Assembly (NCBI GenBank): GCA_963718405.1
Contig: CAVQYZ010000002.1
Location: forward strand, 1,426,001-1,490,000
DNA: 64,000 nucleotides
DNA from: Bog-756 sp963718405
GTDB taxonomy: Bacteria; Actinomycetota; Acidimicrobiia; Acidimicrobiales; RAAP-2
Reading direction: 5' to 3'
Each line of letters starts with the position of its first letter. Position 1 is the first letter of the stretch. A model generated the notes under the pieces. The model was not told the DNA's origin, did no database searches, and saw nothing but the letters and a program-made list of their open reading frames with translations. Both the position numbers and the translations under genes were made by a program. This document shows, piece after piece, positions 41,300-50,418 of the stretch.

Positions 41300-41677
41300 G
41301 TGCTGACACCCGACGAACTCCGGGCCAGGATCGCCATCTACGTGGACACCATCAACGGTCGCCAGCCCCAAGCCATCGCCGCCCTCTTCACCGAGGACGC
41401 GGTGCAAGCCGATCCGGCCAGCAATCCTCCCAACATCGGGCGGGCCGCCATCGCCTCCTTCTTCACCGACAGCATCGCCGCCAGTGACTCGTGGACCTTT
41501 ACGGCCAAGACCGTCCACACCTGTTCGGCCCAGGCCGCCGTGGACTTCCAGATCTCCGTGCAGACCGGTGGTGCCACCATGCTCATCGACGGCATCGAGG
41601 TATTCACCACCGACGACAACGGCTTGTTCAGCTCGGTCTACGCCTACTGGGACGACGCCGACCTGTCGTTCGCCTAG
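41300..41677 (+). CDS. SnoaL-like (NTF2 fold, ketosteroid-isomerase-like) protein
   Basis: 125 residues, one cone-shaped alpha+beta barrel domain: LTPDELRARIAIYVDTINGR at the start, IAALFTEDAVQADPASNPP in the middle and GIEVFTTDDNGLFSSVYAYW at the end, matching the steroid delta-isomerase-like branch of SnoaL proteins. Such proteins isomerise ketosteroids or act as cyclases, dehydratases or hydratases. Substrate unknown. GTG start 21 bases after the reductase gene. Confidence 0.8.
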   Translation: MLTPDELRARIAIYVDTINGRQPQAIAALFTEDAVQADPASNPPNIGRAAIASFFTDSIAASDSWTFTAKTVHTCSAQAAVDFQISVQTGGATMLIDGIEVFTTDDNGLFSSVYAYWDDADLSFA

Positions 41678-41709
41678 CGCCGCCCGACGGCCATCCGGGG
41701 AGGTCTCAC

Positions 41710-42153
41710 ATGGATTCCAGCACCGAGCTGAGCAACCTGATCGCCCGCTACGCCGAGCTCATCGATCTGGGCGACCTCGGCGGTGTGGCCGATCTCCTGG
41801 CCGATGCCGCGGTCGGGGCCGGCGACAGCCCGTCGCTACTCACGGGACGAGACGCCATTCTGGCCCTCTACGCCGCCACCACCCGGCTGCACCCCGACGG
41901 GACGCCGGGCACCAAGCACGTCACCACCAACCTCATCCTCGACATCGACGACGGGGCCGGCACGGCGTCCGCCCGTTCGTACTGGACCGTCCTCCAGGCG
42001 GTGCCCGGGCTGCCCCTCCAGCCCATCCTGGCCGGTCGCTACCACGACCGGTTCGACCGGCCCGACGGCAGGTGGCGGTTCGTGGAGCGTCGGTACCTGG
42101 TGGAGTTGGTCGGAGACGTCAGCCACCACATGATCACCGGCCTGCCGACCTGA
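41710..42153 (+). CDS. SnoaL-like (NTF2 fold) protein 2
   Basis: 147 residues. Begins with the helix ELSNLIARYAELIDLGDLGG followed by DLLADAA and later DGRWRFVERRYLVELVGDVS, as in SnoaL_4 proteins that accompany ring-hydroxylating or steroid-type catabolic genes. GGGGAGG stands 7 bases before the ATG. Distinct in sequence from the preceding SnoaL-like protein, so not a recent duplicate. A promoter-like sequence follows before the SDR gene. Confidence 0.82.
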   Translation: MDSSTELSNLIARYAELIDLGDLGGVADLLADAAVGAGDSPSLLTGRDAILALYAATTRLHPDGTPGTKHVTTNLILDIDDGAGTASARSYWTVLQAVPGLPLQPILAGRYHDRFDRPDGRWRFVERRYLVELVGDVSHHMITGLPT

Positions 42154-42195
42154 GCGGGTCCGTCCGCCCCGGCGGCCGCTGACCATTATGCGGCC

Positions 42196-42225
42196 TTGAC
42201 CAACCGGGACGGCGAACCCTACGTT
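42196..42225 (+). promoter_or_regulatory. Probable promoter for the SDR-flavoprotein pair
   Basis: TTGACC (42196-42201), 18 bases, TACGTT (42220-42225); the SDR ATG is 33 bases further on, after GGGGGGAG. A reasonable sigma-70-like match by eye; it would split the cluster into two transcripts. Confidence 0.45.
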
Positions 42226-42258
42226 CGCAGACGTCCGGGGACCTGAAGGGGGGAGCTG

Positions 42259-43005
42259 ATGGGTCGACTCGACGGAGCAGTGGCGGTGGTGACGGGCGCG
42301 GCGTCGGGGATCGGAGCGGCCTGCGCCGACCGTTTGCGGGTCGACGGGGCCACGGTGGTGACTGTGGACGCGGCCGAGGGCGTGGACCACGAGCTCGATG
42401 TGCGGGACGAGCCCGCCGTGCAGGCGGCGCTGGCCCGAGTGGTCGAGACCCACGGCACCCTCGACATTCTGGTGCATGCCGCCGGTGTGGCCGGTGGTGG
42501 CCCGGTGCACCTGCTCGACGCCGAGGAGTGGGACCGGGTGGTCGACGTAAACCTCAAGGGCACCTTCATCGTCAACAAGCACAGCTCCATCCACATGTTG
42601 GACCAGGGACGCGGATCCATCGTCAACATCGCCAGCATCGAAGGCCTGGAGGGGACCGAGGGCGGAAGTGCCTACAACGCCTCCAAGGGCGGCGTGGTCA
42701 TGCTCACCAAGAGCATGGCCATCGACTACGGCCGACGTGGCATCCGCGTCAACTGCATCTGCCCCGGGGGCATCGATACGCCCATGCTCCGCTCGATCAC
42801 CGACTCCGAGGGCATGGACCTGTACCGGGAGAAGCTGCGCGACGAGCACCTGCTGGGCCGGTTCGGCCAACCGTCGGAGATCGCCGCGGCGGCCGCCTTC
42901 CTGGCCTCGGACGACGCCTCGTTCATCACCGGCCACGCCCTGGTGGTGGACGGCGGCTTCACCGCCGGCCTCCGGGTGGGGCTGCTCGAGCTGCTGGGCA
43001 TGTGA
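42259..43005 (+). CDS. Short-chain dehydrogenase/reductase
   Basis: 248 residues, classical SDR. VVTGAASGIGAACADRL is the TGxxxGxG cofactor loop, LVHAAGVAGGGP the NAG-type motif, IVNIASIEGLEG the catalytic Ser, and YNASKGGVVMLTKSMA the Tyr-x3-Lys. Asp at the end of beta-2 (VVTVDAAEG) suggests NAD+ preference. The closing ITGHALVVDGGFTAG is normal. Probably oxidises a secondary alcohol in the catabolic cluster; substrate unknown. Confidence 0.92.
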   Translation: MGRLDGAVAVVTGAASGIGAACADRLRVDGATVVTVDAAEGVDHELDVRDEPAVQAALARVVETHGTLDILVHAAGVAGGGPVHLLDAEEWDRVVDVNLKGTFIVNKHSSIHMLDQGRGSIVNIASIEGLEGTEGGSAYNASKGGVVMLTKSMAIDYGRRGIRVNCICPGGIDTPMLRSITDSEGMDLYREKLRDEHLLGRFGQPSEIAAAAAFLASDDASFITGHALVVDGGFTAGLRVGLLELLGM

Positions 43006-43092
43006 CCGGGCCACCATGACCTGGTCGCCGCCACCACCGTCACACCCACTCCCGCCCCGACCGCGGCAAGGACCATCACAAGGAGCACGCCG

Positions 43093-44307
43093 ATGCCCAA
43101 CTCATCCCTGACCGACGCCGACAGTGCCGAGGACCTCGGTGCCGCCACCGGAGGCGTGGCCGCGGCGCGGACCCTCCGCCAGCTGGTGGCCGAAGAGTCG
43201 GCGCGATCCGAAAGCCGGCGCACCCTCACCGACCGGACGGTCAGCGCCCTGTGGGACAGCGGCCTGATGACCTGGTGCAATCCCCGGGAGGCCGGTGGGA
43301 GCGAGCCGACCTTTGCCGAAGTCATCGAGACCTGGATCGAGATGGCCTGGCAGGACGGCTCGCTCGGCTGGATCGGTATCGCCAACCTGCCCTCGGCGGC
43401 GGCGTGCGCGGCCTATCTGCCCGATGAAGGATTCGCCGAGGTCTTCACCGCTCACGGGAACCGGGTGACGGTGGGGGGACAGTTCTTCCCCAACGGGTTG
43501 GGCGAGACGCTTGACGACGGCTACCGGGTCACCGGGGCCTGGAACTTCGGCTCGGGGACCGGCCACTCCCAGTACGTGGCGGCCGGTTTCATCCCGACGG
43601 TCGGCGGGGAGATGGTGACCGGCGACGACGGCATCCCTCCGCTGCTGGTGGCGGTGATCCCCCGAGACGAGATCGTGTTCACCGACAACTGGAACGTCCA
43701 GGGCCTCAAAGGCACCGGCTCCTACGACTACAACGTCACCGAGGTGTTCGTCCCGCGACACCGGACCTTCGAGCTGTTCACCCGGGAACCCCATCGGGGC
43801 ATGTCCCCCATCTTCCGGATGGGGCTCATCCCCATCACCGCGGCCGGACACGCCTCGTGGGCCCTCGGGGTGTCCAAGAGCATGCTCGACGACGTGACCG
43901 AACTGGCCGCCACCAAGGTGCGCATGGGTGATGCCGCGTCGATCGCCCACCGCCCCACCTTCCAACGGAACCTCTCCCATCATGAGGCTCTGTGGAAGGC
44001 GGCCCGCCTACTGGTGGTGACGACCTTCGCCGAGGTGGAGCGGTCCGTGGCCGATGGGGACGAGCTCACCCCGGCCATGCGGGCCGACCTCCGGGTGGCT
44101 GCCACCTTCGCCACGGAGTCCAGCCGGGAGATCGTCCAATGGGCCCACCTGGCGGCCGGAACCTCCGCCATCCGCGAAGGGAGCCGGCTGGAGCGGGCCT
44201 TCCGCGACATGTACACCGGGACCCAACACGTCTTCATCGGCGAGAAGACCTACATGGACGCCGCCGAGATCCACCTGGGTCTGGTCCCCGACCACCTGGG
44301 CTTTTGA
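43093..44307 (+). CDS. Acyl-CoA dehydrogenase-fold flavoprotein (group D monooxygenase/HsaA-like)
   Basis: 404 residues. N-terminal helical domain, middle beta domain (YRVTGAWNFGSGTGHSQYVAAG, shown as GAWNFGSGTGHSQY) and C-terminal four-helix domain. It follows the branch of the acyl-CoA dehydrogenase superfamily that includes HsaA and other FMN/FAD-dependent hydroxylases: no canonical catalytic Glu was recognised, and WNVQGLKGTGSYDYNV is typical of these proteins. Such enzymes hydroxylate phenols with reduced flavin from a partner reductase; none is next door. AAGGAG stands 6 bases before the ATG. Exact reaction unknown. Confidence 0.82.
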   Translation: MPNSSLTDADSAEDLGAATGGVAAARTLRQLVAEESARSESRRTLTDRTVSALWDSGLMTWCNPREAGGSEPTFAEVIETWIEMAWQDGSLGWIGIANLPSAAACAAYLPDEGFAEVFTAHGNRVTVGGQFFPNGLGETLDDGYRVTGAWNFGSGTGHSQYVAAGFIPTVGGEMVTGDDGIPPLLVAVIPRDEIVFTDNWNVQGLKGTGSYDYNVTEVFVPRHRTFELFTREPHRGMSPIFRMGLIPITAAGHASWALGVSKSMLDDVTELAATKVRMGDAASIAHRPTFQRNLSHHEALWKAARLLVVTTFAEVERSVADGDELTPAMRADLRVAATFATESSREIVQWAHLAAGTSAIREGSRLERAFRDMYTGTQHVFIGEKTYMDAAEIHLGLVPDHLGF

Positions 44308-44428
44308 AGTTGGCTCCCCACCACAGCGGGAACGGCCGCTGGCGGACCGGGTCGCCAGTTGCATAACGCATCCGATATAAGTAGCGTGCTCCCCGCCGGA
44401 ACACCGCAACTCCGGCTACCGGAGAGCG

Positions 44429-45091
44429 ATGTCCCAGACCCAAGAGGAACGTAAAGCCGAGACCCGGGCCCGGCTCCTGAGCGCCGCCGCCGAGCTCTTC
44501 GCCGACCAGGGCGTGGACGCCGTCTCGGTCGATGCCGTGGCAGAGGCTGCCGGTCGGACCTCGGGATCCGTCTACGCCCATTTCGGCAGCAAGCAGGGGC
44601 TGTTGCTGGCCCTGCTGGACTCGTGGAAGGACTCGGTGCGGACGGTCCTCCTGGCCGAGGTGGCCGTCAGCGAGACGCCCCGCGGCCAGCTCGCCGCGGT
44701 GTGGTCCAGTGTGTCCGACAACCCTGGCGAAGACTCCGGACGCTGGGCGTTGTTGGAGCACGAGCTCTGGCTGCGGGCCGCCCGCGACCAGGAGGTGGCT
44801 GACGTGATCCGCCGGCGCGACCGGGAGGCCCGCCGGTTCAGCGCCCATCAGCTGGACGGCTGGACGGCGTCCGTCGGCTCCCGCCCCGCCACCGGACCCG
44901 ACGAGCTGGCAGTACTGGTCAAAGCACTGCTGACCGGACTGGCCATGCAGCGACGACTGGACCCCGAGGCGGTGAGCGACGACCTCGCCGTAGCCGGACT
45001 GTGCGCCCTGGTCGGCCTGACCGACGGGCCTCAGCGGAACAAACGATCGACGATCACCACACAGCAGGCAACCCAAGGAGCCACGCCATGA
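44429..45091 (+). CDS. TetR family transcriptional regulator
   Basis: 220 residues. N-terminal HTH domain RARLLSAAAELFADQGVDAV ... AEAAGRTSGSVYAHFGSKQG is a clear TetR pattern; the C-terminal ligand domain is not recognised further. The TGA overlaps the ATG of the nitronate monooxygenase gene (ATGA), so regulator and enzyme are co-translated and the enzyme's substrate may relate to the inducer. Upstream (44364-44371) TAACGCAT recurs in inverted form before the ABC transporter (46449-46456), a weak hint of a shared operator. Confidence 0.92.
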   Translation: MSQTQEERKAETRARLLSAAAELFADQGVDAVSVDAVAEAAGRTSGSVYAHFGSKQGLLLALLDSWKDSVRTVLLAEVAVSETPRGQLAAVWSSVSDNPGEDSGRWALLEHELWLRAARDQEVADVIRRRDREARRFSAHQLDGWTASVGSRPATGPDELAVLVKALLTGLAMQRRLDPEAVSDDLAVAGLCALVGLTDGPQRNKRSTITTQQATQGATP

Positions 45092-46209
45092 ATACTGAGA
45101 TCCGCCGGAAACTCGGCATCGAGTTCCCCATCTTCGCCTTCACCCACTGCCGCGATGTGGTGGCCGCGGTGACCAATGCCGGCGGCATCGGCGTACTCGG
45201 TGCCATCGGCTTCTCCCCCGAACAGCTCGAGGTCGAGCTGACCTGGATCGACGAGCACGTGGGCGACCGGCCCTACGGCGTGGACATCGTCATCCCGGCC
45301 AAGTACGAGGGCATGGACGAGATGGACCCCGACAAGCTGGAGGCCCAGATCCGGGGGTTAGTTCCGCCCCAGCACAAAGAGTTCGCCCTCAAGATCCTGG
45401 CTGACCACGGCGTGCCGGAGATCCCTGAGGCCGAGCGCTCCTCCAATGGGATGATCGGGTGGACCGCGGCTCACGCTGCCGGGCTGTTGACGGTGGCGCT
45501 GCGCCATCCCAATGTCAAGCTGATCGCCAACGCCCTGGGCACTCCCCCGCCGGACGTGGTCGAGCGGGTGCAGGGCGCCGGACTGATGATCGGCGCTCTG
45601 GCCGGCTCGGTGAAGCACGCCCTCAACCACAAGGCCGCCGGGCTGGACTTCATCATCTGCCAGGGATCAGAGGGTGGCGGACACACCGGCGACGTGGGCA
45701 GCATCGTCCTGTGGCCCGAAGTGGTCGATGCGGTGGCACCGATCCCGGTGCTGGCGGCCGGAGGGGTGGGGAGCGGACGCCAGATGGCCGCGGCACTGGC
45801 CCTCGGGGCCCAGGGGGTGTGGTCGGGCACCCTGTGGCTGACGGTGGAGGAGGCCGACATCCCGCCCAAGCAGATGGAGACGTACCTGGCCGCGTCGAGC
45901 CGGGACACGGTCCGGTCCCGCTCGTTCACCGGCAAGCCGTGCCGGATGCTGAAGAACGACTGGACCGATGCCTGGGAGGCCGAGGACACGCCGGACCCGC
46001 TGCCCATGCCCCTTCAGATGATGGTGGCCATCGAAGCGGTGTCCCGCGGGCACCGCTATCCCGAACAGGCCAAAGACGTGAACTTCAATCCGTGTGGCCA
46101 GGTCATCGGGCGGGCCACCTCGGTGCGCAAGGCCAAAGACGTGGTCTTCTCGATGGTCGAGGAGTATCTGGAGGCCACCGAGAGCCTGCAGGACAGCGTC
46201 GAAGTCTGA
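45088..46209 (+). CDS. Nitronate monooxygenase / 2-nitropropane dioxygenase family flavoprotein
   Basis: 373 residues, FMN-binding TIM barrel. GIEFPIFAFTHCRDVVAAVT and NAGGIGVLGAIGFSPEQLE at the N-terminus, CQGSEGGGHTGDVGS with the FMN/active-site His, PVLAAGGVGSGRQMAAALAL with the phosphate site, and GAQGVWSGTLWL. Family members oxidise nitronates, but several actinobacterial members act as enoyl reductases or in steroid/lipid catabolism. ATG overlaps the TetR stop. A 314-base regulatory gap follows. Confidence 0.88.
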   Translation: MNTEIRRKLGIEFPIFAFTHCRDVVAAVTNAGGIGVLGAIGFSPEQLEVELTWIDEHVGDRPYGVDIVIPAKYEGMDEMDPDKLEAQIRGLVPPQHKEFALKILADHGVPEIPEAERSSNGMIGWTAAHAAGLLTVALRHPNVKLIANALGTPPPDVVERVQGAGLMIGALAGSVKHALNHKAAGLDFIICQGSEGGGHTGDVGSIVLWPEVVDAVAPIPVLAAGGVGSGRQMAAALALGAQGVWSGTLWLTVEEADIPPKQMETYLAASSRDTVRSRSFTGKPCRMLKNDWTDAWEAEDTPDPLPMPLQMMVAIEAVSRGHRYPEQAKDVNFNPCGQVIGRATSVRKAKDVVFSMVEEYLEATESLQDSVEV

Positions 46210-46523
46210 CCCTCGCTGGCTCGCCCGGGGGTCGAAAGAGCTGCCAGTTCACAGAAATGCAACATTTCTCCTGGTGGGGTGGAGAGGGCGCCCAACCGGA
46301 TCGGTCCTGAAGTGGTATGGGCATCGACATCCCTGCTCAGGAGCAGGATCCGGAAGGAGAAACCGGTAGCTCGGCACGGATTTGGATGGCCAGGGTCTGT
46401 GCGGACGACTGATTTCGCAGTGGCCGAAGGCTCCCCGCACCTTGACAAATGCGTTACGGTTTTGTAACACCCCGATATTGGGTAGAAGCCGCCTGCGAGC
46501 GGCCAAAAGAATGGGAGACCTGC
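46210..46523 (+). other. Intergenic region with three dyads before the ABC importer
   Basis: No coding sequence is recognised. It holds AGAAATG-CAA-CATTTCT (46253-46269), CCTGCTC-AG-GAGCAGG (46332-46347) and GTTAC-6-GTAAC (46453-46468), all perfect inverted repeats. The first may end the preceding operon or be an operator. The last lies inside a promoter listed separately. Confidence 0.6.
46442..46470 (+). promoter_or_regulatory. Promoter with internal dyad for the peptide-type ABC operon
   Basis: TTGACA (46442-46447), exactly 17 bases, TAACAC (46465-46470). The dyad GTTAC (46453-46457)/GTAAC (46464-46468) lies between and across the -10, where a repressor would block RNA polymerase. The start codon of the binding-protein gene is 53 bases downstream of the -10, after GGGAGA. 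Confidence 0.65.
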
Positions 46524-48291
46524 ATGAGACGAAGTCGGAGATGGATGGCTGCGGTCACAATGGTCGGCATGGGGGCGATCCTGCTGGCAGCTTGTAGCAG
46601 CTCCGGCTCGTCCAGCCCGACCACCAACGCCAACAGCACCGCCTCGGTGAAGACCGGCGGCACCGCCACCATGGCCCTCGATGAGGACCTGGCCGGATTC
46701 AACATCAATACGTCGGCCTCCAACGAGTTCGTCCTGCAGGAGATCATGAACCTGGTCTGGCCGCAGGCGTACATCATCAACTCCGAGCCTCCAGCCGGTC
46801 CTGAACACCTCCCTCCTGACCAGTGTCAAGGTGAGCACCAATCCCCAGGTCATCACCTACAACATCAACCCCAAGGCGGTCTGGCAGGATGGGACGCCCA
46901 TCAACGCCGACGACTTCATCTACAACTGGCAGACCCAGAGCGGGAACCCGGCCTACACCGATGTGGGCAAACAGGCATACCAGCCGGCCGGCACCACCGG
47001 GTACAACCAGATCGCCTCGGTGACCGGCTCCAATCCTCCCGACGGAGCCAAGTGCCAAGCCGGTTCGGCGGCCGACCAGAACGCCGGGCTGTGCCCCAAT
47101 GGGGACACGGTGACGGTCAAGTTCTCGACACCGTACGCCGACTGGAAGGGCCTCTTCGGTGACATCGTGCCGGCACACATCGGCCGGGTGGTCGGCTGGA
47201 ACACCGGCTTCACCGGTCCCACCCAGACCATCTCCGGTAGCTGGTACTCGATCCAGAGCTACTCGGCCAACAGCTCCGTGGTACTGGTCCGCAACCCCAA
47301 GTACTGGGGGACGCCGGGCAAGCTCGACAAGATCGTCTTCTCCTTCGTCAACGACGACACCTCCGAGGTGCCGGGCCTGCAGAACGGTGAGTTCCAGGTG
47401 ATCAACCCGTCCACTGTCAACCTGTCGATCGTCCAGAATGCGGCCCAGGTCACCGGCATCCAACGGGTGACCTCACCAGGGCTGGAGTTCGAGCACTTCG
47501 ACTTCAACGAGGCCAACCCGTACCTGGCCAAGTTGGCCATACGCCAGGCCATCGCCTACGGGACCAACCGTCCGGAGATCATCGCCCACACCATCGGGGA
47601 GATCGACCCGGGCATCAAGCCCCTGGGCAACCGGATGTACGTCAACACCCAGTCCCAGTACGTCGACAACGGGTCCCAGTACGACACCGTCAATACGTCC
47701 AAGGCCGAGTCCCTGCTGAAGGGACTGGGGTTCACCAAGGGATCTGACGGGTACTTCCAGCCCAACTACGGTCCGGAGAAGGGACAGGACTTCACCCTCC
47801 AGATCCAGTCCACCTCGGGGAACACCACCCGGGCCCAGACCGAGCAGCTGTTCCAGGCCCAGATGAAGACCGTCGGCATCAAGATCACCATTCAGAACTA
47901 CGACGCCAACACGTTCTTCGGCACCAACCTGCCCAATGGTGACTACCAGATCGCCGAGTTCGCCTGGGTGTCCAGCCCGTTCGTGACGGAGAACCAGTCC
48001 ATCTACTGCTCGTACACCAACGCCGCCAACTGCGGGCAGAACTGGATCCACTACGCCAACTCGCAGGTGGACAAATTGCTGGCCGCTGGGTCCACCTCGC
48101 TGTCAGCGACCACGGAGGCGACCGACTTCAACAGCGCCGACAAGATCCTGTGGTCCGACATGGCCACCTTGCCGCTCTACCAGAAGCCGCAGTTCTTCGC
48201 CTTCTCGGACACCTACGGGAACATCATCCCCAACACCTCGGAGACCGGCATCACCTGGAACGGCCAGGACTGGGGCGTCAAGGCCAGTTAG
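46524..48291 (+). CDS. ABC transporter substrate-binding lipoprotein, family 5 (peptide/nickel type), one frame break
   Basis: About 588 residues. Lipoprotein signal with lipobox ILLAACSSSG, then the SBP_bac_5 fold: GGTATMALDEDLAGFNINT at the start, NPKAVWQDGTPINADDFIYN (family signature), NPKYWGTPGKLDKIVF, RQAIAYGTNRPEII and QNYDANTFFGTNL. Binds a peptide or other solute outside the membrane for the permeases that follow. The frame shifts once near 46786-46792, between AYIINSE and LQPVLNTSLLTSVKV; one extra base would explain it. Start chosen at the ATG at 46524 that opens the signal peptide. Confidence 0.9.
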
Positions 48292-48313
48292 GGTGGCGCT
48301 ATCGCTACTCGGT

Positions 48314-48352
48314 CACCAGAGAGCGGGCATGTATTTCGCCCGCTCTCTGGTG
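48314..48352 (+). terminator. Hairpin (attenuator type) between binding-protein and permease genes
   Basis: CACCAGAGAGCGGGC (48314-48328) pairs perfectly over 15 bp with GCCCGCTCTCTGGTG (48338-48352), with a 9-base loop. It lies 22 bases after the binding-protein stop and 33 bases before the first permease start. Such stems in ABC operons protect or terminate the upstream message, so the binding protein is made in excess of the permeases. No U-run. Confidence 0.8.
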
Positions 48353-48385
48353 GTCCGGCGATAAAGCAGACTGGGCCCGGCAACC

Positions 48386-49363
48386 ATGATCTCCTATATC
48401 CTCAGGCGGTTAGCCATCAGCATCGTGGTGTTGTTTTTGGCCACGATCATGGTGTTCATCCTGGTGGCGGAGTCGGGTAACCCGCTGGCCCTTCTGCGGG
48501 AGAATCCCCACACCCCCAAGTCGACCATCATCGCCCGGGAGAAGCTCCTCCACCTCAACGACTCGTTGTTTCAGCGCTACTGGATCTGGTTCTCCCATGC
48601 CATCCACGGGGACTTCGGGCCGACCGTGGCGGGCCAGCCGGTGGGACCACAGCTGACCGCCCACCTCTACGTCACCCTCCGGATGGTCATCTTGGCCACC
48701 ATCTTGTCCATCTTCTTAGCTATCAGCATCGGGGTCATCGCCGCCCTGCGCCAAGGCAAGGCCACCGACCACGTGGCCACCTTCACCAACTTCCTCTTTC
48801 TGGCCGCACCGACCTTCGTGGTCGGCATCCTCCTCAAGCAGTTCGTGGCCATCCCCATCAACCTCCACCTCAACCGCACGATCTTCTACACCAACGGCGA
48901 CCAGAGCCCCACCCTCAGCGGCTCCTTCTGGTCGCGATTGCCCGACTACGCCGGGCACACCGTCCTGCCCACCATCTGTCTCATCTTGGTTACCTACTCC
49001 TCGTGGGCCATCTACCAACGGTCGTCGATCCTCGACACCCTCGACAGCGACCACGTCAGGTTGGCCCGGGCCAAGGGCATCTCACCCCGTCGGGTCCTGA
49101 TGCGCCATGTCCTCCGCAACGCCCTCATCCCGGTGACCACGGTCATCGCCCTGGACTTCGCCGGCGTTCTCGGGGGAGCGGTCATTACGGAGATCGTCTT
49201 CGGTTGGCAGGGGCTCGGCGTGTGGTTCCTGAACGGCGTGACCAACCTCGACATCAACATCACCCTGGCCTACCTGCTGATCACCGCGGTCATCGTTATC
49301 CTGTTCAACCTGATGGCCGATATCATCTACGCCTTCTTGGACCCGAGGATCCGGTATGACTGA
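48386..49363 (+). CDS. Peptide-type ABC transporter permease (DppB-like)
   Basis: 325 residues, six membrane segments, starting MISYILRRLAISIVVLFLAT as usual for DppB/OppB proteins. The EAA loop that docks the ATPase is HVRLARAKGISPRRVLMRHV followed by LRNALIPV. The C-terminal GVTNLDINITLAYLLITAV matches the family. The stop overlaps the next permease start by 8 bases. Confidence 0.93.
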   Translation: MISYILRRLAISIVVLFLATIMVFILVAESGNPLALLRENPHTPKSTIIAREKLLHLNDSLFQRYWIWFSHAIHGDFGPTVAGQPVGPQLTAHLYVTLRMVILATILSIFLAISIGVIAALRQGKATDHVATFTNFLFLAAPTFVVGILLKQFVAIPINLHLNRTIFYTNGDQSPTLSGSFWSRLPDYAGHTVLPTICLILVTYSSWAIYQRSSILDTLDSDHVRLARAKGISPRRVLMRHVLRNALIPVTTVIALDFAGVLGGAVITEIVFGWQGLGVWFLNGVTNLDINITLAYLLITAVIVILFNLMADIIYAFLDPRIRYD

Positions 49364-50417
49364 GGAGCGGGTGCCGGGGATCGCGGCGGGGTTCGACGAC
49401 CGGCCCGAGCCGGGCAGCGTGGGCCCACCGGGCATCTTCCCCCGCAGCGTGGCCTCGGATCGCACAGCCGGGCTGGTGATGCCGGGGCCGGTGGTGCTCG
49501 ACGAGTCCTCCGCCGGCCTGAGCCCGGGCTTCGACGAGTACGGATTGGAGGGCGGGGTCAGCCGGGGCCAGGTGGCCACGGTGGTACGGCGCTTCCTGCG
49601 CGACCCCATGGCCATGGTCGGCCTGGTGACCTTCTTGTTGCTGCTGATCGGCTCCATCGTCGTCGGTCAGCTGTGGCACTACTCCTACGTGAGCATCACC
49701 AACACCTTGAACTCCCCACCGTCGTGGGCCCATCCCTTCGGAACCAACAGCATCGGCGGCGACATGTTCGCCCAAGTCATGAAGGGGACCCTCCAGGACA
49801 TCGAGATCTCGTTGCTGGTGGCGGTGATGGCGGTGGTCCTGGGGGTGGCCGTGGGGGCACCGGCCGGCTTCTACGGCGGGAAGGTCGACTCCGCCCTGAT
49901 GCGGTTCGTCGATCTCATCCTGGTCATCCCGGTGCTGGTGGTGCTCATCGTGCTGGCCAACATCGTGGCCAAGGAGACCAACAACTGGTTCTGGCTGGCC
50001 ATCATTATCGGAGCACTGTCATGGACCTACATCGCCCGCCTGGTCCGGGCCGACTTCCTGACCCTGCGGGAGCGGGACTTCATCGAGGCCTCCCGCGCCC
50101 TGGGCGCCAGCGACCGGCGACTGATCATGCGGCACATGCTGCCCAACGCCATCGGTCCGATCATTGTGAACGCCACCATCACCGTGGCCGCAGCTATCGT
50201 CCTCGAATCGACACTGTCCTTTCTGGGCCTGGGCATCCAACCACCCAACGTCTCCCTGGGCCTGCTCATCAGCAACGGCCAGGATTCGGGAACCACCGAG
50301 TGGTGGCTGTTGGTGATCCCGGTGGTCTTCCTCCTGGTGCTGATCTTGGCGGTGTTCTTCATCGGGGACGGGCTGCAACGGGCACTCGACCCCAAGAAGA
50401 ACCGGGTCCGGGCCTGA
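49356..50417 (+). CDS. Peptide-type ABC transporter permease (DppC-like)
   Basis: 353 residues: about 85 residues of cytoplasmic Pro/Gly-rich N-terminus (longer than usual), then six membrane segments. HPFGTNSIGGDMFAQVMKGT is the DppC signature (usually GTDxxGRD; here G-T-N-S-I-G-G-D). EAA loop: DFIEASRALGASDRRLIMRH and MLPNAIGPIIV. STLSFLGLGIQPPNVSLGLL is standard. The first ATPase gene begins 1 base after the stop. Confidence 0.93.
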   Translation: MTEERVPGIAAGFDDRPEPGSVGPPGIFPRSVASDRTAGLVMPGPVVLDESSAGLSPGFDEYGLEGGVSRGQVATVVRRFLRDPMAMVGLVTFLLLLIGSIVVGQLWHYSYVSITNTLNSPPSWAHPFGTNSIGGDMFAQVMKGTLQDIEISLLVAVMAVVLGVAVGAPAGFYGGKVDSALMRFVDLILVIPVLVVLIVLANIVAKETNNWFWLAIIIGALSWTYIARLVRADFLTLRERDFIEASRALGASDRRLIMRHMLPNAIGPIIVNATITVAAAIVLESTLSFLGLGIQPPNVSLGLLISNGQDSGTTEWWLLVIPVVFLLVLILAVFFIGDGLQRALDPKKNRVRA

Positions 50418-50418
50418 G

